Shown here: piece by piece, positions 1 to 13,100 of the stretch | Position numbering within the stretch: position 1 is the stretch's first letter | How the letters are laid out: each line of letters opens with the position of its first letter | Assembly (NCBI GenBank): GCA_000969725.1 | Contig: JXSR01S061946.1 | Source: Ophiothrix spiculata | Taxonomy: Eukaryota > Echinodermata > Ophiuroidea > Amphilepidida > Ophiotrichidae | Length of the DNA stretch: 51,835 nt | Reading direction: 5' to 3' (one strand) | Program-made: the position numbers and the translations under genes | Notes under the pieces: generated by a model | What the model saw: the letters and a program-made list of their open reading frames with translations, nothing else | Databases searched by the model: none | What the model was told of the DNA's origin: nothing

Positions 1-1073
1 CAGATTGTCATCATAATTTTATATTCACAAATGTGTGATTACCATTTTCGTGCAATTTTGACATGAAATTGCGTTTTTATCTATTATAAAGGGAAAAAAA
101 TGCCGTCTACACAAAATCTCATTTGGATTCATTACTCATTGACATTCGTAATTATTTAAGTCTGTTATTCATTCATTGAATAGGTTCATTAGGATTTTAC
201 TTGGCAAATTCCTAAGACGTTCTTTAAAAAAAATCCACACTTACTATTTTTATGAAGTGACATTTTGCCTCCTAACAGAAGGCTTTCTCAAATTGTACTG
301 GAACATAAAGCTCCCTTTCAAGTGTAAGTGTAATACTTAAACTTAAGTGTTACACTTACACTTAAGTGATTCCCTTAACTTTGAAGCTCAATTTCTGCTT
401 TATTGCAGGGCATCATTTTCGTTCTTTTCACTGTAATTTTAAGTGCAAAAATCTTAACTATAATTTTTAAAAAATATTTCCCAGGATTAAACTGACTGTC
501 TTTAGTCACACTGGATGTGTTTTCTTGTATGAAAAAGAAAATCTTGTAAAATATATGCTATAGAATACCCATGTGACTTAAGGGCAACTCTTAAGGGTGC
601 TCCAAGGTTCCCTTAAAAGTTGCCCTTAAAATCATAAGAGTTAAGGGATTCCCTTATAAATTTTTGTTCATTTAAGTGCAACTCTAAAAGTTTGTCTTAA
701 AATTCAGCAGATAAACTCTTAAAAAAGTTGCACTTAAGTGTGCTTTATAAATACAGACCCAGATCCTAGGGTTGGTGTTGTGACGTATTTAATGATTTGC
801 TTATGAAAATTTGTTTGCCTAAAAATATGCCCTGTTACAATGCACATTATAGATGTGACATCATTCAACAAATTGATTGTACCAAATGCACATACGTGTA
901 GGATTATCCCGTAAGTGACATTGATTAATTATGACCGATACACGTAAACTTAACCCAACATACGCATGTTTTGAAAAAAGTCATGTATTTCCAGGTAAAT
1001 AATCAAGCTGTGGGTGTATTGGGGTAAAATTAATGATGTGTGTGTGTGTTTTTGTTTTCTTTCTTTGTGACAG
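1..1073. other. Intron sequence left of the first visible exon
   Basis: AT-rich, with no coding signal that I can support. Two palindromic stretches built on TTAAGTGTAAGTG and CTTAAGGGCAACT motifs lie at about 318-367 and 545-750 and look like small inverted-repeat elements. The missing first half of the C1 domain is not visible here. Confidence 0.5.
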
Positions 1074-1153
1074 TTTGCTTGGTTAATGTACACAATAGCA
1101 GCTCCTGTAAGGACGGTGTGTCATGTACAAAGCTTACCAAACATCCGAAGCAG
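1074..1153 (+). CDS. ARHGEF18: RhoGEF exon 1 in window: end of C1-like zinc finger
   Basis: The acceptor is TTTGTGACAG and the donor is CAG/gttagt. The exon enters with two bases of a split codon and leaves in phase 0. The peptide CLVNVHNSSSCKDGVSCTK has Cys and His spacing like the C-terminal half of an atypical C1 domain, as in ARHGEF2 and AKAP13. The first half of the finger, with its first Cys pair, should lie upstream of the window; I do not see it in 1-1073. Its link to the next exon is supported by phase. Confidence 0.7.
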
Positions 1154-4100
1154 GTTAGTACGTTTTTGGGTCATTTCTAAAAATTATAAAACCTACGTTT
1201 TAATTAATATTTTGGTTTTATTGAAAATTATAAAACCTTCGTTTTAATTTATTGGTTTTTTTAGAGTACTCTCGTATCTGAAGGTTATGTTATATCAATT
1301 TTTTTTTGTTCTCATAAACAAAGTAATTATTTTTCTTTAATTTTTTAATATGGTTAATTACTGCTTTGATTGGACATTATTCACCACTATGAAGTTTTGT
1401 AAGTTTCATTTTTTCATAAGCATAATCTTTTAAAACTTGACTATGTTAAGAAGTAACATTGAAATTTAGTAGCAAGTATCTTCACTGTTTATGTGACAAA
1501 TATAGGGATGAATTTCACTGACCCTAACAAAATTACGAAGCTTTGTATGTCCAAACAGGTCAAATACCAATTTTCATAACTTTCGATTTATTTAGAATTT
1601 TGAGTATTTTGCAAAATGTTTTGTAATTGTTTACTTTTAGGTGTATTTTACTGATGCTTATGAAAAAAAAAATGGAATTTATAATCCAACTTAGCTGATA
1701 TACATTTCAGACTTTCAAGAATATATTTGCTGGTTTACAAAGTTAAATAAATTCAAGATAAGTACACCTTAAGTAACAAATTTCCAGCCATTGATGTCCC
1801 AGTATCTTTATTTTTTTTAAAACAATAATTACTCAAACATTTAAAAAAAAGAGCAATACAGTTATTAGTTTGTTGTTTATAAACAAAGATAATTTGGATA
1901 ATACGTCAAAAGAACATTTTCATTAAACCAAAAGAAAATTAAAATAGCCTTGTTTTAATAAGCTATTTACTACATTTTCATTAAATTAAAAGAAAATTCT
2001 GATGGCTTTATAATTATTTTATTAAAAACTCATTTATTAAACAAAAAATAAGTTAAGTAGCCTTATTTTATTAACCTCGATTTTAATGAATTATAGTAAT
2101 TGAATACCAGAATGCAAGACAGACCCAAGTTATACACAAGAGAGAAAATTTTTTATAGCTAGGGCTACCTTATGTGTGAAGGACTAAAATGAATCCGCAA
2201 TACAAGTGCCCCCAAAATCCGATTTCAACCAAATTTCCTCTTGAAATTGGAAGATAATTGGTGTTAAGCGTAAGTTCTGTCTATATTGCTTAGAAAACAT
2301 GCCAAAATTGAAAATCAGTAGTCTCATTTCAAGATGGCGGTTGAAAAACCTATTTTAGGAAAAGTTCTGCAGCAAATATGTGAAAATACTATGTTTCAGA
2401 CTGATTTTGTCACTGAATTTTGTCTCAGATAAGCAGAGCATAAGCACAGATGCACTACTGTACAAAATATTAGATCCAGATGGATCTCACACCATTTTCA
2501 CATAAGACTTAATACATAAAGCACATATGAATGCAAGACTGACCCGAGTCCACTGTCTAAAATGACCCCCTGCAAAGCAAAACTACTATAGTAAAATCAT
2601 GTTTCATATAGCAATTGGATTCATTAACCTACCCTGCAAACCAAATTGTCATAACTTAAACATCAGACATTGGAAGGTTTTTTTGTTTTGTTTTTCGTTT
2701 TTCTTTAAAACTATTCCAGTGGATTTGGGTCACTTTTGCATTCCAATATTCAATTATCAAACAAGAAGGATTTGGTATAGCAGAACATAAGGCCAAAAAA
2801 AATTGAGGCGGTTCAGTTTTTACTGAAATTAAGACAGTTTGAGATGACATCAAATGTCGAACAGTGTCCAATACCCAATTAAATTAATATATTGATATGA
2901 CTTGATTTATTGCAGGTGGGCAAGTCAGCTAGTCTGGCATTCAGGGATAAAGTTGGCATCAATGCAAACAAATCACAAAGTAAGTGTCCGCACCCCGGGA
3001 GAGGGGGGTAACTTAGTACAAAAGTGATTACGGGGATGTGCCGCAAATTTGGGTAGCAAAATCAGGCTCTCTGGTATGCCAATGGGTCCTTTTTCTTTGC
3101 AAAATGTGATGTTTTGATGGGTCTGTTTTTCAAAATTTTCTAAAATTTTGGATTTTTTTTCGAAATTTCAAACAAAAATCAGGAAATTCTCGCCAAATTA
3201 GCGTAAATTTTCGGAGAAAATTTTAATTTTTGTATAAACTTGACTCAAAATTTTGGGAATTTGGTACATGGATGGGTCCCTTTTTCTTAAAAATTGGTAT
3301 ATACATGGGTGGTACTTCAAATTTCCAGTGGCATACCCCTACCAAAACCAAACTTGAGTACCCCCCACCACAGGTCCGCATCAAGGATTTGAACAGGGGA
3401 AATCATGACTTGCTCGCACCACTTTGTTTATGCTTATGGAGCAGAGTTATTGTACCTTTGGATCTGAACAGGCCTGATACCAAGGCAGATCAAGTAAATC
3501 TTGACACATAGACAGTAGGTGTATTTTATTCATTACCAGCGGCGCCTTGTTCAACTTGCACTGAGCTAGGCCCGGGGGCGCTCACTCACATGTATGAGCA
3601 GGGTACCTATGTCCAGCGGTCAAGACCCCCCTTTTCAGTTCTTTGGACCCCGTTTTGAATCAAAATACAACATTTTAGCTCAAACTACAGAAATTGATCA
3701 AAAATTGTGAACATTTTTGATCAGATGGCTATTTTTTGCATAAGTTTCAGTTCACTAGACCCTCAAAATCAGTTTCAAATGTCATTTTTTTGTTGTTGCT
3801 CAAAATCAGTTCAGTAGACCCTCAATCAAAGCCCCCCCCCCCCAGGTACACCCTTTCTTCCATGATTCTATTATGAAATGTTGTACATGTTGCTATAAAA
3901 TGCTGGATGTACAAAAACTGGCCATCCATGAGCAACAATACAAGATAGCTCTACCATTGATTGGATTTACATTGTGGACAAAATGAGAATGATTCTCCTA
4001 AATAAATTCCTTGGTTCACACCTAATTTACACTCTTAAATGAACCCCAGTATGGATGAAACCATTTCTATAGGGCAGGGGTTCTCAATTAAATTTGTTTG

Positions 4101-7100
4101 TGGGCCATTAAGGACAAACAGTTGAAAAATACATGCTGGAGGGTCAAATCAAAACCTTTTTAAATGCTTTACCTACATACTTCTGCATTCCAGAGGCAAT
4201 CAAAGGGCCAAATTAAAGTAGTTGGCTGGCCGGATTTTCCACGCGGGGCCGCTATTTGAGAAGGCAGGCTATAGGGTCTGTACTATATCTGCTGTACACC
4301 CTCCCCCTCCATCACACACACACACACACTAGTTATGCTGTGTAGACTCTAACTAGAATCAGGGATACCCCCAGTCGGGGATAAGCGCTCAATCGGGTGA
4401 TCGCCGTATAGAGCGACATAGACCAACGTCGCCACTTATGGCGATATTTGAGTCAATTTTTTAGATAATCAACTTCAACGAACTTGAAGATTAAAGTGTA
4501 TTTATACTTGCTTTGGATCTAATCAGCAATGATTTTCAAAAAGAATGAGTTTAAGTGGTAAAAAAACAGGGTGAAAAGTTGTTGGATTACTTCATGTTTT
4601 AGTGAATTGGCTGGAACACCAGTTTTTTCTAACTGTGCATGCCTGGATCAATTAAATCTGCTTTGCACATGCGTAAAAACCTTTCCTCTTCACATTTTGA
4701 TTAATACGCGCCGCAATTCCATATTTTGAAGATCTAATTTCAGGATTTCTTTGGAATTAAAATCCATTTGCATCCCATTGCACTCATCACTCATTCTCTG
4801 ACCTATTTTGTTTCAACTGCTACGGGAAATCCCCCAATAGCGACAAAAATGGTTGATTTTCTGGAGATTTTCTGCAATTTTGTGAAGATGTTTTTCCAAA
4901 TTTGTTTTAATTTTACAAAAGTTTGACACAATGAAATTTTTTTTGCCATGGTGAAATGATAGATATTTTTATCATAAGTAAGATGATTTAAAAAAAATTG
5001 TGAAGAATAAAATGCCTTTGTGATCTCAAGTGAAAACTGCCAGGTCGCCGTATTGAGCGATGTCGCCTGATACAGCTAGTCGACGTATAGAGCGGTTATC
5101 CCTGACTGCCCCAGTTAATGAATGTCTCCATTTACATGGAGTTTTGTCAAAAATGTCCCCTGTTAGATAGGTAAAACAGATGCCAAAATGTTTCCTCTCG
5201 AACCGAGGACACACAAACTTGCCATTAATCAGCAAAACCCTAGACATATGAGGGGGGCATTTTATACCTTTATGCAAGTGGAGACATAGCATTTTTACAT
5301 GATTTCCATCATCTGCCACCACTCTGCATACCAAGACACATCTAAGTTGGGTGTGTGTCCACAGTTGGATGTACTCTTGACTTGGTTGGAGTTTCAAGAT
5401 ATTATGTTAACAGCTGATGAGCTGTATAAATAAAATCTGTATATTGTAACGGGCCGAACAGAATCCACCCCACTTACTCTACTGTAATAATCACGAAGCA
5501 TACCAATGCTTAATAAATTCCCAAATTTTTTATACGACCTAGCAGGGACTCGAACCCGGGACCTCACACACCCAAAGTGAGCGCTCTGAACAAATTTATA
5601 CGTTCGGCACAATATCATAAGTCTAATAATATTTTGATGTTTTTCTCCACCACAGTTGGGTATTCGCAATCATTTAAAGAGAAAAGCAGACCGTCCTCAA
5701 CTCATGGATTCCATAGGCCGTTAACGCAGGTAAATAACTAAACTGCAAATGTTTTCAGAGTGTCGTTGAATAAAATAAATGTATACAATTATTGTATTTG
5801 TGAATGGTCAATAATTTTACACATGAGATTTGTAACAAAACAAGGAGTTGGTTGGTTATTATATTCTCTTCATGGCTGTTCCTAATGCCTTTTCAAGAAA
5901 ATTTGTGGTAATATTCACAGAGGTTGCTTAATGATAAGATTATAAAGGAAACTTTCGACACCTTTATAATAGGCCAAACAAAATATAATTGGACAGTGTA
6001 AACATAAATCCTTTGTGCAAGGGCCCTATTGTTTATAAATGCGACCACCACTCTGTATTTGTGTTTGTTATAATTATATGTGATTTTGACATCAAACTGA
6101 TCATGTTTTTCCATCCCTCCCGTGCAGTAACCTTACCTTTACTGGAAAGATTATTTCATTTAAACAGAACCAGAGTATAACACTGACCTTCTGACAGTTT
6201 CGTCCATCATGGGTGACAAACTTCTTCGGAGTGATCCATCCTCCTACTTCGACTCTCCTGATGTCGTCAAGTAGGAGGATGGATCACTCCGAAGAAGTTT
6301 GTCGCCCATAACGGACGAAACTGTCAGAAGGTCAGTGTTAAACTCTGGTTCTGTTTAAATGAAATAATCTTTCCATTTTACAATTACAAACCTGATGAAT
6401 CTTTTTAGTAACTTACCATTACTTGACAAATATTTTTGATCAAAAATGTCTATTTTGGCAAAATATGCCAAAAAAACATATTTTTTGCCCCAAAAATTGC
6501 TGGAAAGCCAAACTAAAATTTGCATTCGTGAAATTTTGAACTCTTTTGGTTTTTGGAATTTAGAAACAAATGTCTAGGAAGGGTTTTCTCAAATAAATCT
6601 TATTTTTTTGAAAAATTGCCAAAATAGGCCAAAAATTGCCATTTTGGTGGCAGCGGTGGGATGTTTTTGCATTTTTTGACCTATTTTTGGCATTTAAAAA
6701 AAAATTAGGTTAAAAATCAAAAATTTGAGAAAATGCTTCCTAGACATTTGTTTCTAAATTCCAAAAAACAAAAAAGTTCAAAATTTTGGTGGCAGCGGTG
6801 GGATGTTTTTGCATTTTTTGACCTATTTTTGGCATTTAAAAAAAAACTAAGATAAAAATCAAAAAATTGAGAAAACGCTTCCTAGACTTTTGTTTCTAAA
6901 TTCCAAAAAACAAAAAAGTTCAAAATTTCAAGGATGAAAATTTTAGTTAGGCTTTCCAGAAATTTTGGGGCCAAAAACTGATATCGTCATCATGTTCAGA
7001 GTAAAAGTTTTCTTCTAAAATGTATACTTTTATATAGTTTATGTAATTAGTTTGAAAGTTAGAGTACAAAAACGGTTTATGCCATTTGAAAGTCTACCCC

Positions 7101-10100
7101 AGCAATGTTTGAAAGTGATAATGAATAAGGTCTTAGTCAGATGATATCATGATATACGTAAACCTGTGATAAGCCCTTTGTAGCCAGTCTGTGTTCAAAT
7201 TGCTTGTGTGTGTGTGTGACCTACATTTGAGAGTTACAAATAGAAGTACCAACACACAGATTTAGTATCAACTGTTCTACTGTGGTATGTTTTGATCTCC
7301 ATAATAAATGTATCGACCGTAAAAGGGATAACAGGCGATTCAAATTGACGACTTCAATGTTTCTTTGTAAAAGATCATTCACAGCACGGCTCATCTCCAA
7401 CAAGTTCATGAGGATACATCGGAGAAGGTAAAATGTGTTCACTCACTTTCAATTGAGTCATGCGTTTTGGGATAACACTGACCAAGTCAAGCGTAGCCTC
7501 CTGCAAAATTTTAATAAGTGGAAACATTCACATGATTTGTTGTTTCACAATAATGGTTTGCAGTCTAACCACCCGGACTGAATTAGAGTTGATAAGGGTT
7601 TTTGTGTGTTTGTGTGTGTTCCGTTCCAACACCTCTACGATAAAAACAAATGCATTGAAATTCAAGTCATACTTCGTCATGACGAGTCGTATCTGCAATT
7701 ATAGCTGCCATTTGTCATAAATTTGAATTGCACACTGTCTAATCTCCAATCTTGGGTCAGTGGTTCTTGAAATGGTGTCACTTGAAGAACCATTTCAAGA
7801 ACCACTGACATAAGACAAGGAATTTTTGAGGGATTTTTCACATTCTTGTGACAAAGTATAAAATAAAAATAACTTAGGGCAGCCATTGCAGATACGACTT
7901 TCTTGCACCCACATGACGACTGTCTTGTAATTTGTTACTATTCTAATAGGAAATACGATTGCAATATAAACAACTACCATAGCCCAGATCCAGGAGAGCT
8001 TTTGGAAACCATTTTAGATTAGTGCCTGAGTAGGGCCAGGCTATCTTGATTCATTTCCGTAAACAGAACCAAATAAGCAACAACATATCAATGAGGCTTC
8101 CAGAACATCTCCAGGAGGTCTTTGGGACACTTTTCTTGTGCTGTCTGAGGTTTCTTGACCTTGGCTCATACTTTAATATATGTGGGTCAAGTTCTTGTGG
8201 AATATACATTTTGTAAGTTTTTTATTGGAAGAAGGGGGTGGGGTGGGGGCGTTGCAACTAATTGAAGGCAATACATAAACCCATCAAAATCTGTATAATT
8301 TTGGCATTTGTGATGATGGAACTTTTTGGTGAATCTGATGCACATCGCAAATGTTTTTAAAAAAGTTAGTGAAAATATTTTGAGATTTGTGAGATAAAAG
8401 TTTATTGCTATTGTGTTTGGAGCTTCCATTGTCAAATAGTACAAATCATTTCAGGATTGATAAAAAACATTAAAAGATAATGGCTGGATGAAAAAGAAGC
8501 TTTGCATCAAAGGACTCATGAAATACAGCAGTGCAAGTGTATTATGAAACCATGTTTTATTGACAGCGCTAGGTACCTCTTTTCGCTGGCCCTAATGATC
8601 CGTCTCCAGATCTAGCTATTATTTCTATTGGATGCATATGATAGGTTTCAAGGAATTTTATATGAGTTTACCGACATACTGTATATAGGTTCAGTGACTA
8701 AATGGGATTAACAACAAATTATCAGCTCGACATATGGTCAGTGTTAACTCATGCCATTTGAGCACATTTAAGGACATGCAGAATTTATATCAATAGTACA
8801 TTGTTGTGATAATGTAAGCAAGACATATATACACACCTTTGTCACAACAGTTACAGTTATGCACACTCCCGCTCTAAAGTATTTCTGCACAATTAAAAAC
8901 GTTCAAAAACCTCTTTTTTTATATTAAACGACCTAGAGTCATCTAAGATTCATACTAGTATTATAGGTAACTTATCCATTCAATATGAATAAATCGATGT
9001 TTCTTTTAATATTTGATCTTCCATTGCTATAAAATGGCTGATTTCATGGACCATATACAAAAACACCACAAGTACAAATCTCATTACTATGTAACTAATC
9101 AAGTTTTCATAACCTCATTATTACCTAGGAACAGGGTAGAATATTTTCAGGTTGTAAGTTTGAAAACAAATGCGCAGAAATGTATATAAACTTGTTTTTT
9201 TATGTTCAGAAGAGAGTAGTAATATGCTATGCATGCCATATTTTCAAATGCAATGAATGCAGTACCGAAATAGTTACTTCGATAATTATACAATATAGAC
9301 TCTGTCAAAAAATAATGAAAATCGGATAAACGCCTTTTGAGATATGGCTGTATAAAGGTTTTGTGTGGAAAAACTTCAGAGCGGCAGTGTATTCAGTCAT
9401 CTAGCCCTTCATAATCACCAAAATGTCATGATATATATATATATAGTATGCAGCACAAGCAGTATGCATACTTTTGCACCTATACTTTGATCAACACCAA
9501 ATAGGCGGGCCTCTTCACATTGTGGATTGATACAGATAAGCGCGTGTGTAGCTGGACACAGCACAACTGCAGGAGACACAGTGCGCGGTTCATGTGTGAC
9601 TCGCGCATCAGTATCTACGGCGCGCGTGTCATTGGGATTATGTTTACTTGCAGATGAAGAAAAGCCTCATAATTCCCGCCTATTTAGTGTTGATCAAAGT
9701 ATAGAATTTAAAGTAAATTGATAATAATAGTATACAGTGTAGTATTTAGTGTAAAAACAATAAAGTTACATGCTGTTACTGCTCTGCTATAATGCTGTGA
9801 ATAGTTGTAAATGGAGAAAATATACACTCAAATTAGGCACTGTGTAGGCATGATATGTTTGTAATGGCGATACAAGCAGCGGCAACATTGATGTTTTATT
9901 GTAGCAATTTAAAACCTAAAGTCTCTGCCAGAATTCCTCAGACAAAATCAGTCATGTGACAACCAATTGCAGGGTACGATCACATTCGTAAACAATTGGC
10001 CCTGCACTCTGGATGTTTATTTACATCATCTGAAGAATTGTGATGCCGACTTTAGCACATTATATGCATTGGTATTGTATGTAAGCAGTAGAGAATAATA

Positions 10101-13100
10101 TGTGTAGCTGACCAATCAAATAAAATAAGTATTCCTTTTAAATCGATGATTTGCAATATTATTGTCGTCCATAACAAGTTATTTTTATGCATGTGCCACA
10201 CTACATAATTTTAAATATATGATTCTGGGATAAAGTATCAACAAATATGAAATTAAAATTGTGCATGTTACCATATTATATAATTTAATACATTAAAGTA
10301 TTTCAATTGAATTTTGTGAAGGAAATATGTATATTAAGGTTTGTAGACGGTATAAGGAGAGAGTTAGAAATAAGCTTAACTTAATCATAAATTCTATTAT
10401 GCGAGATGTTGTGTGGTATCTCAAACATTGTTAAGCTGTTACTAGATGAAAGTTCTTTGGGATAAACTGTGGCTGACAAGTTCTTTGGGATAAACTGTGG
10501 CTGACAAGTTCTTTGGGATCCAAGGATGTTTTGAAAATGCATTCAAGAGCACAAATAGTGAGCGGTCCCTTATCATGTCACGTATGAAGCCATTTTCTCA
10601 ATGCAATGTACTGTAATAGTGATATCTAAGGCCCTGTATCCATAGGCTGTTCCTTAGTTCCGTATTCCCGCAATTATGCCCAATTATCACACGCCACAGA
10701 CAATCAACCTTTATTTTGCTTTACTGACCGTATCAGTGACCTTGTGTATGACAGATGTTTTCTGTGTGTGTCGCATGACAATTGGGGATAATTGCGGGCA
10801 TAGGGCACCAGTGAACAGCCTATGGATACAAGGCCTTAGTCACGTAAAAGGGCACCTGGTGTTGTGACCTTTGTGGTCTGAGGTTGATTTAAATGCTATG
10901 TATTACATCTTAATGTCTGCCACCTCAAGTCCACAGATGAGACAGCCATTCAATTAATTTGTTAATTTGAATATCATCAATACGTATTGTATTTTGCGAT
11001 TACATAATAGTGATACCACTAAACACAAACTGTATATCATATATCTACATTATATTAGCATCATAGCCTTGTCGTATTGTAGCATTGTATGCTTACATGA
11101 GATGGCTGTCACTTGTATTACCTATTGCCACTTCATCATTTTATCTTATTATGATACATACATGGATGATATATAGAGATTATAGAGCATCTTATTACCC
11201 TCTCACTTGTTGTTATTTATTTGTCATAGCCTCTGGCCAGCATTACCAAAAAGTCAAAGTCCCAAACTATATGACAAATGACAATATTTACCTGCTCCCA
11301 GTGCCTTAAAGTTGCCCTAATTTTGTCAGACCAAAATGCTGGCAATTGTCTAATTTTGAGTGATTTAACGTGGGAATCTAACAAAAGCAGTCCAACTTGG
11401 TTTTAAAGCAAAAATCCTATTTCCAGTAGTTAAAAGTTATCAATGTCTATTATGTTCATGTTTTCCTAGTTTTAATCTATTGTGGATGTACTAAACCAAT
11501 TAATTGATGGTTGAACTGCTCTTTGACGTATAAAACATTCAAAATCTCCCTTAATAGACAGAATATCAAATCAAATCAAATCAAATCAAATCTTTATTTC
11601 AATATCAAAATCACAAACATACATTAAAAACACAGAGACAAAATGATATTGAGGACACCATCAAAAGGCCAGAAAGACCTGAGGTGATGATGCCCTTTAA
11701 ACAAAATAAAGTTACAAGAGTAGGCCTACGGAAACAACAACAACAAAAACAAGAACAATGCTCCGATATACTGACATGATTCAATTATAAGTTGCCAATA
11801 AATATGATTTAAGATTTTTTCTGAATTCTTTTGTATTTTTACATCTCTTAATTTCATTGTTTAGAGAGTTCCAAAAGGTTGGACCACAATTCCTTACAGC
11901 NNNNNNNNNNNNNNNNNNNNNNNNNNNNNNNNNNNNNNNNNNNNNNNNNNNNNNNNNNNNNNNNNNNNNNNNNNNNNNNNNNNNNNNNNNNNNNNNNNNN
12001 NNNNNNNNNNNNNNNNNNNNNNNNNNNNNNNNNNNNNNNNNNNNNNNNNNNNNNNNNNNNNNNNNNNNNNNNNNNNNNNNNNNNNNNNNNNNNNNNNNNN
12101 NNNNNNNNNNNNNNNNNNNNNNNNNNNNNNNNNNNNNNNNNNNNNNNNNNNNNNNNNNNNNNNNNNNNNNNNNNNNNNNNNNNNNNNNNNNNNNNNNNNN
12201 NNNNNNNNNNNNNNNNNNNNNNNNNNNNNNNNNNNNNNNNNNNNNNNNNNNNNNNNNNNNNNNNNNNNNNNNNNNNNNNNNNNNNNNNNNNNNNNNNNNN
12301 NNNNNNNNNNNNNNNNNNNNNNNNNNNNNNNNNNNNNNNNNNNNNNNNNNNNNNNNNNNNNNNNNNNNNNNNNNNNNNNNNNNNNNNNNNNNNNNNNNNN
12401 NNNNNNNNNNNNNNNNNNNNNNNNNNNNNNNNNNNNNNNNNNNNNNNNNNNNNNNNNNNNNNNNNNNNNNCCCACCATTTACCTCGAAGAAGCAGACAGT
12501 GGATCTCACATGGATATGAGGAAAAAACACAATATGCAAAATAGAATAAAAATGCAAACACTAAAGATGCATCCAGGATCCACTGCTAGAACTGGAAAGG
12601 AGTCTGTCAGTAGATCCTACATGCAGCCATATACTATAGCATAGCAAAACAATAAATATGACAAGATATACATCAAAACACATTCTAAAACCAATCAATT
12701 AAAATGCATGAAACTCCCAAGGTTTAGTTTGAAGGTGTCATGTACATTCAAAACATTGTATTTTTGAAATAGGGGCCCTGTATGACTTCTATAATGACTA
12801 TTGGATATTGTTCTAATAGCCCATTTTTGTAATTTTACAATTTTATCTAAGTATGTTCCATACGTATTTCCCCGAATGATACATTGGGACTGTTGTTAGG
12901 TAAAAAAAAGTTCAAGACTTATTTGGAGTGAAATGAGCACAGTGCCAGGCTACAATCTACAGTGGATGCATTATATATTATTATTCCATCCTTAGCACAC
13001 TGACAGCATCTTCACATTCAAGGCTAGTCGTCCAAGATAGCTCTTGTATTTGCATGAACTGTTTCATTACATGATAGCCAGATTGATGTATTAATTAATC

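Noticed and set aside
3230..3511. 93-codon + strand frame
   Set aside because: It lies in a repeat-like block with homopolymer runs; no domain and no splice sites in phase with the RhoGEF.
5026..5397. 123-codon minus-strand frame
   Set aside because: It overlaps the inverted-repeat element at 4357-5108, has no recognisable domain, and lies in an intron of the other strand.
11854..12561. Long open frames of 194-258 codons on both strands
   Set aside because: They run through the N gap. Only the short end segment matches a LINE protein, and the rest is unknown bases.
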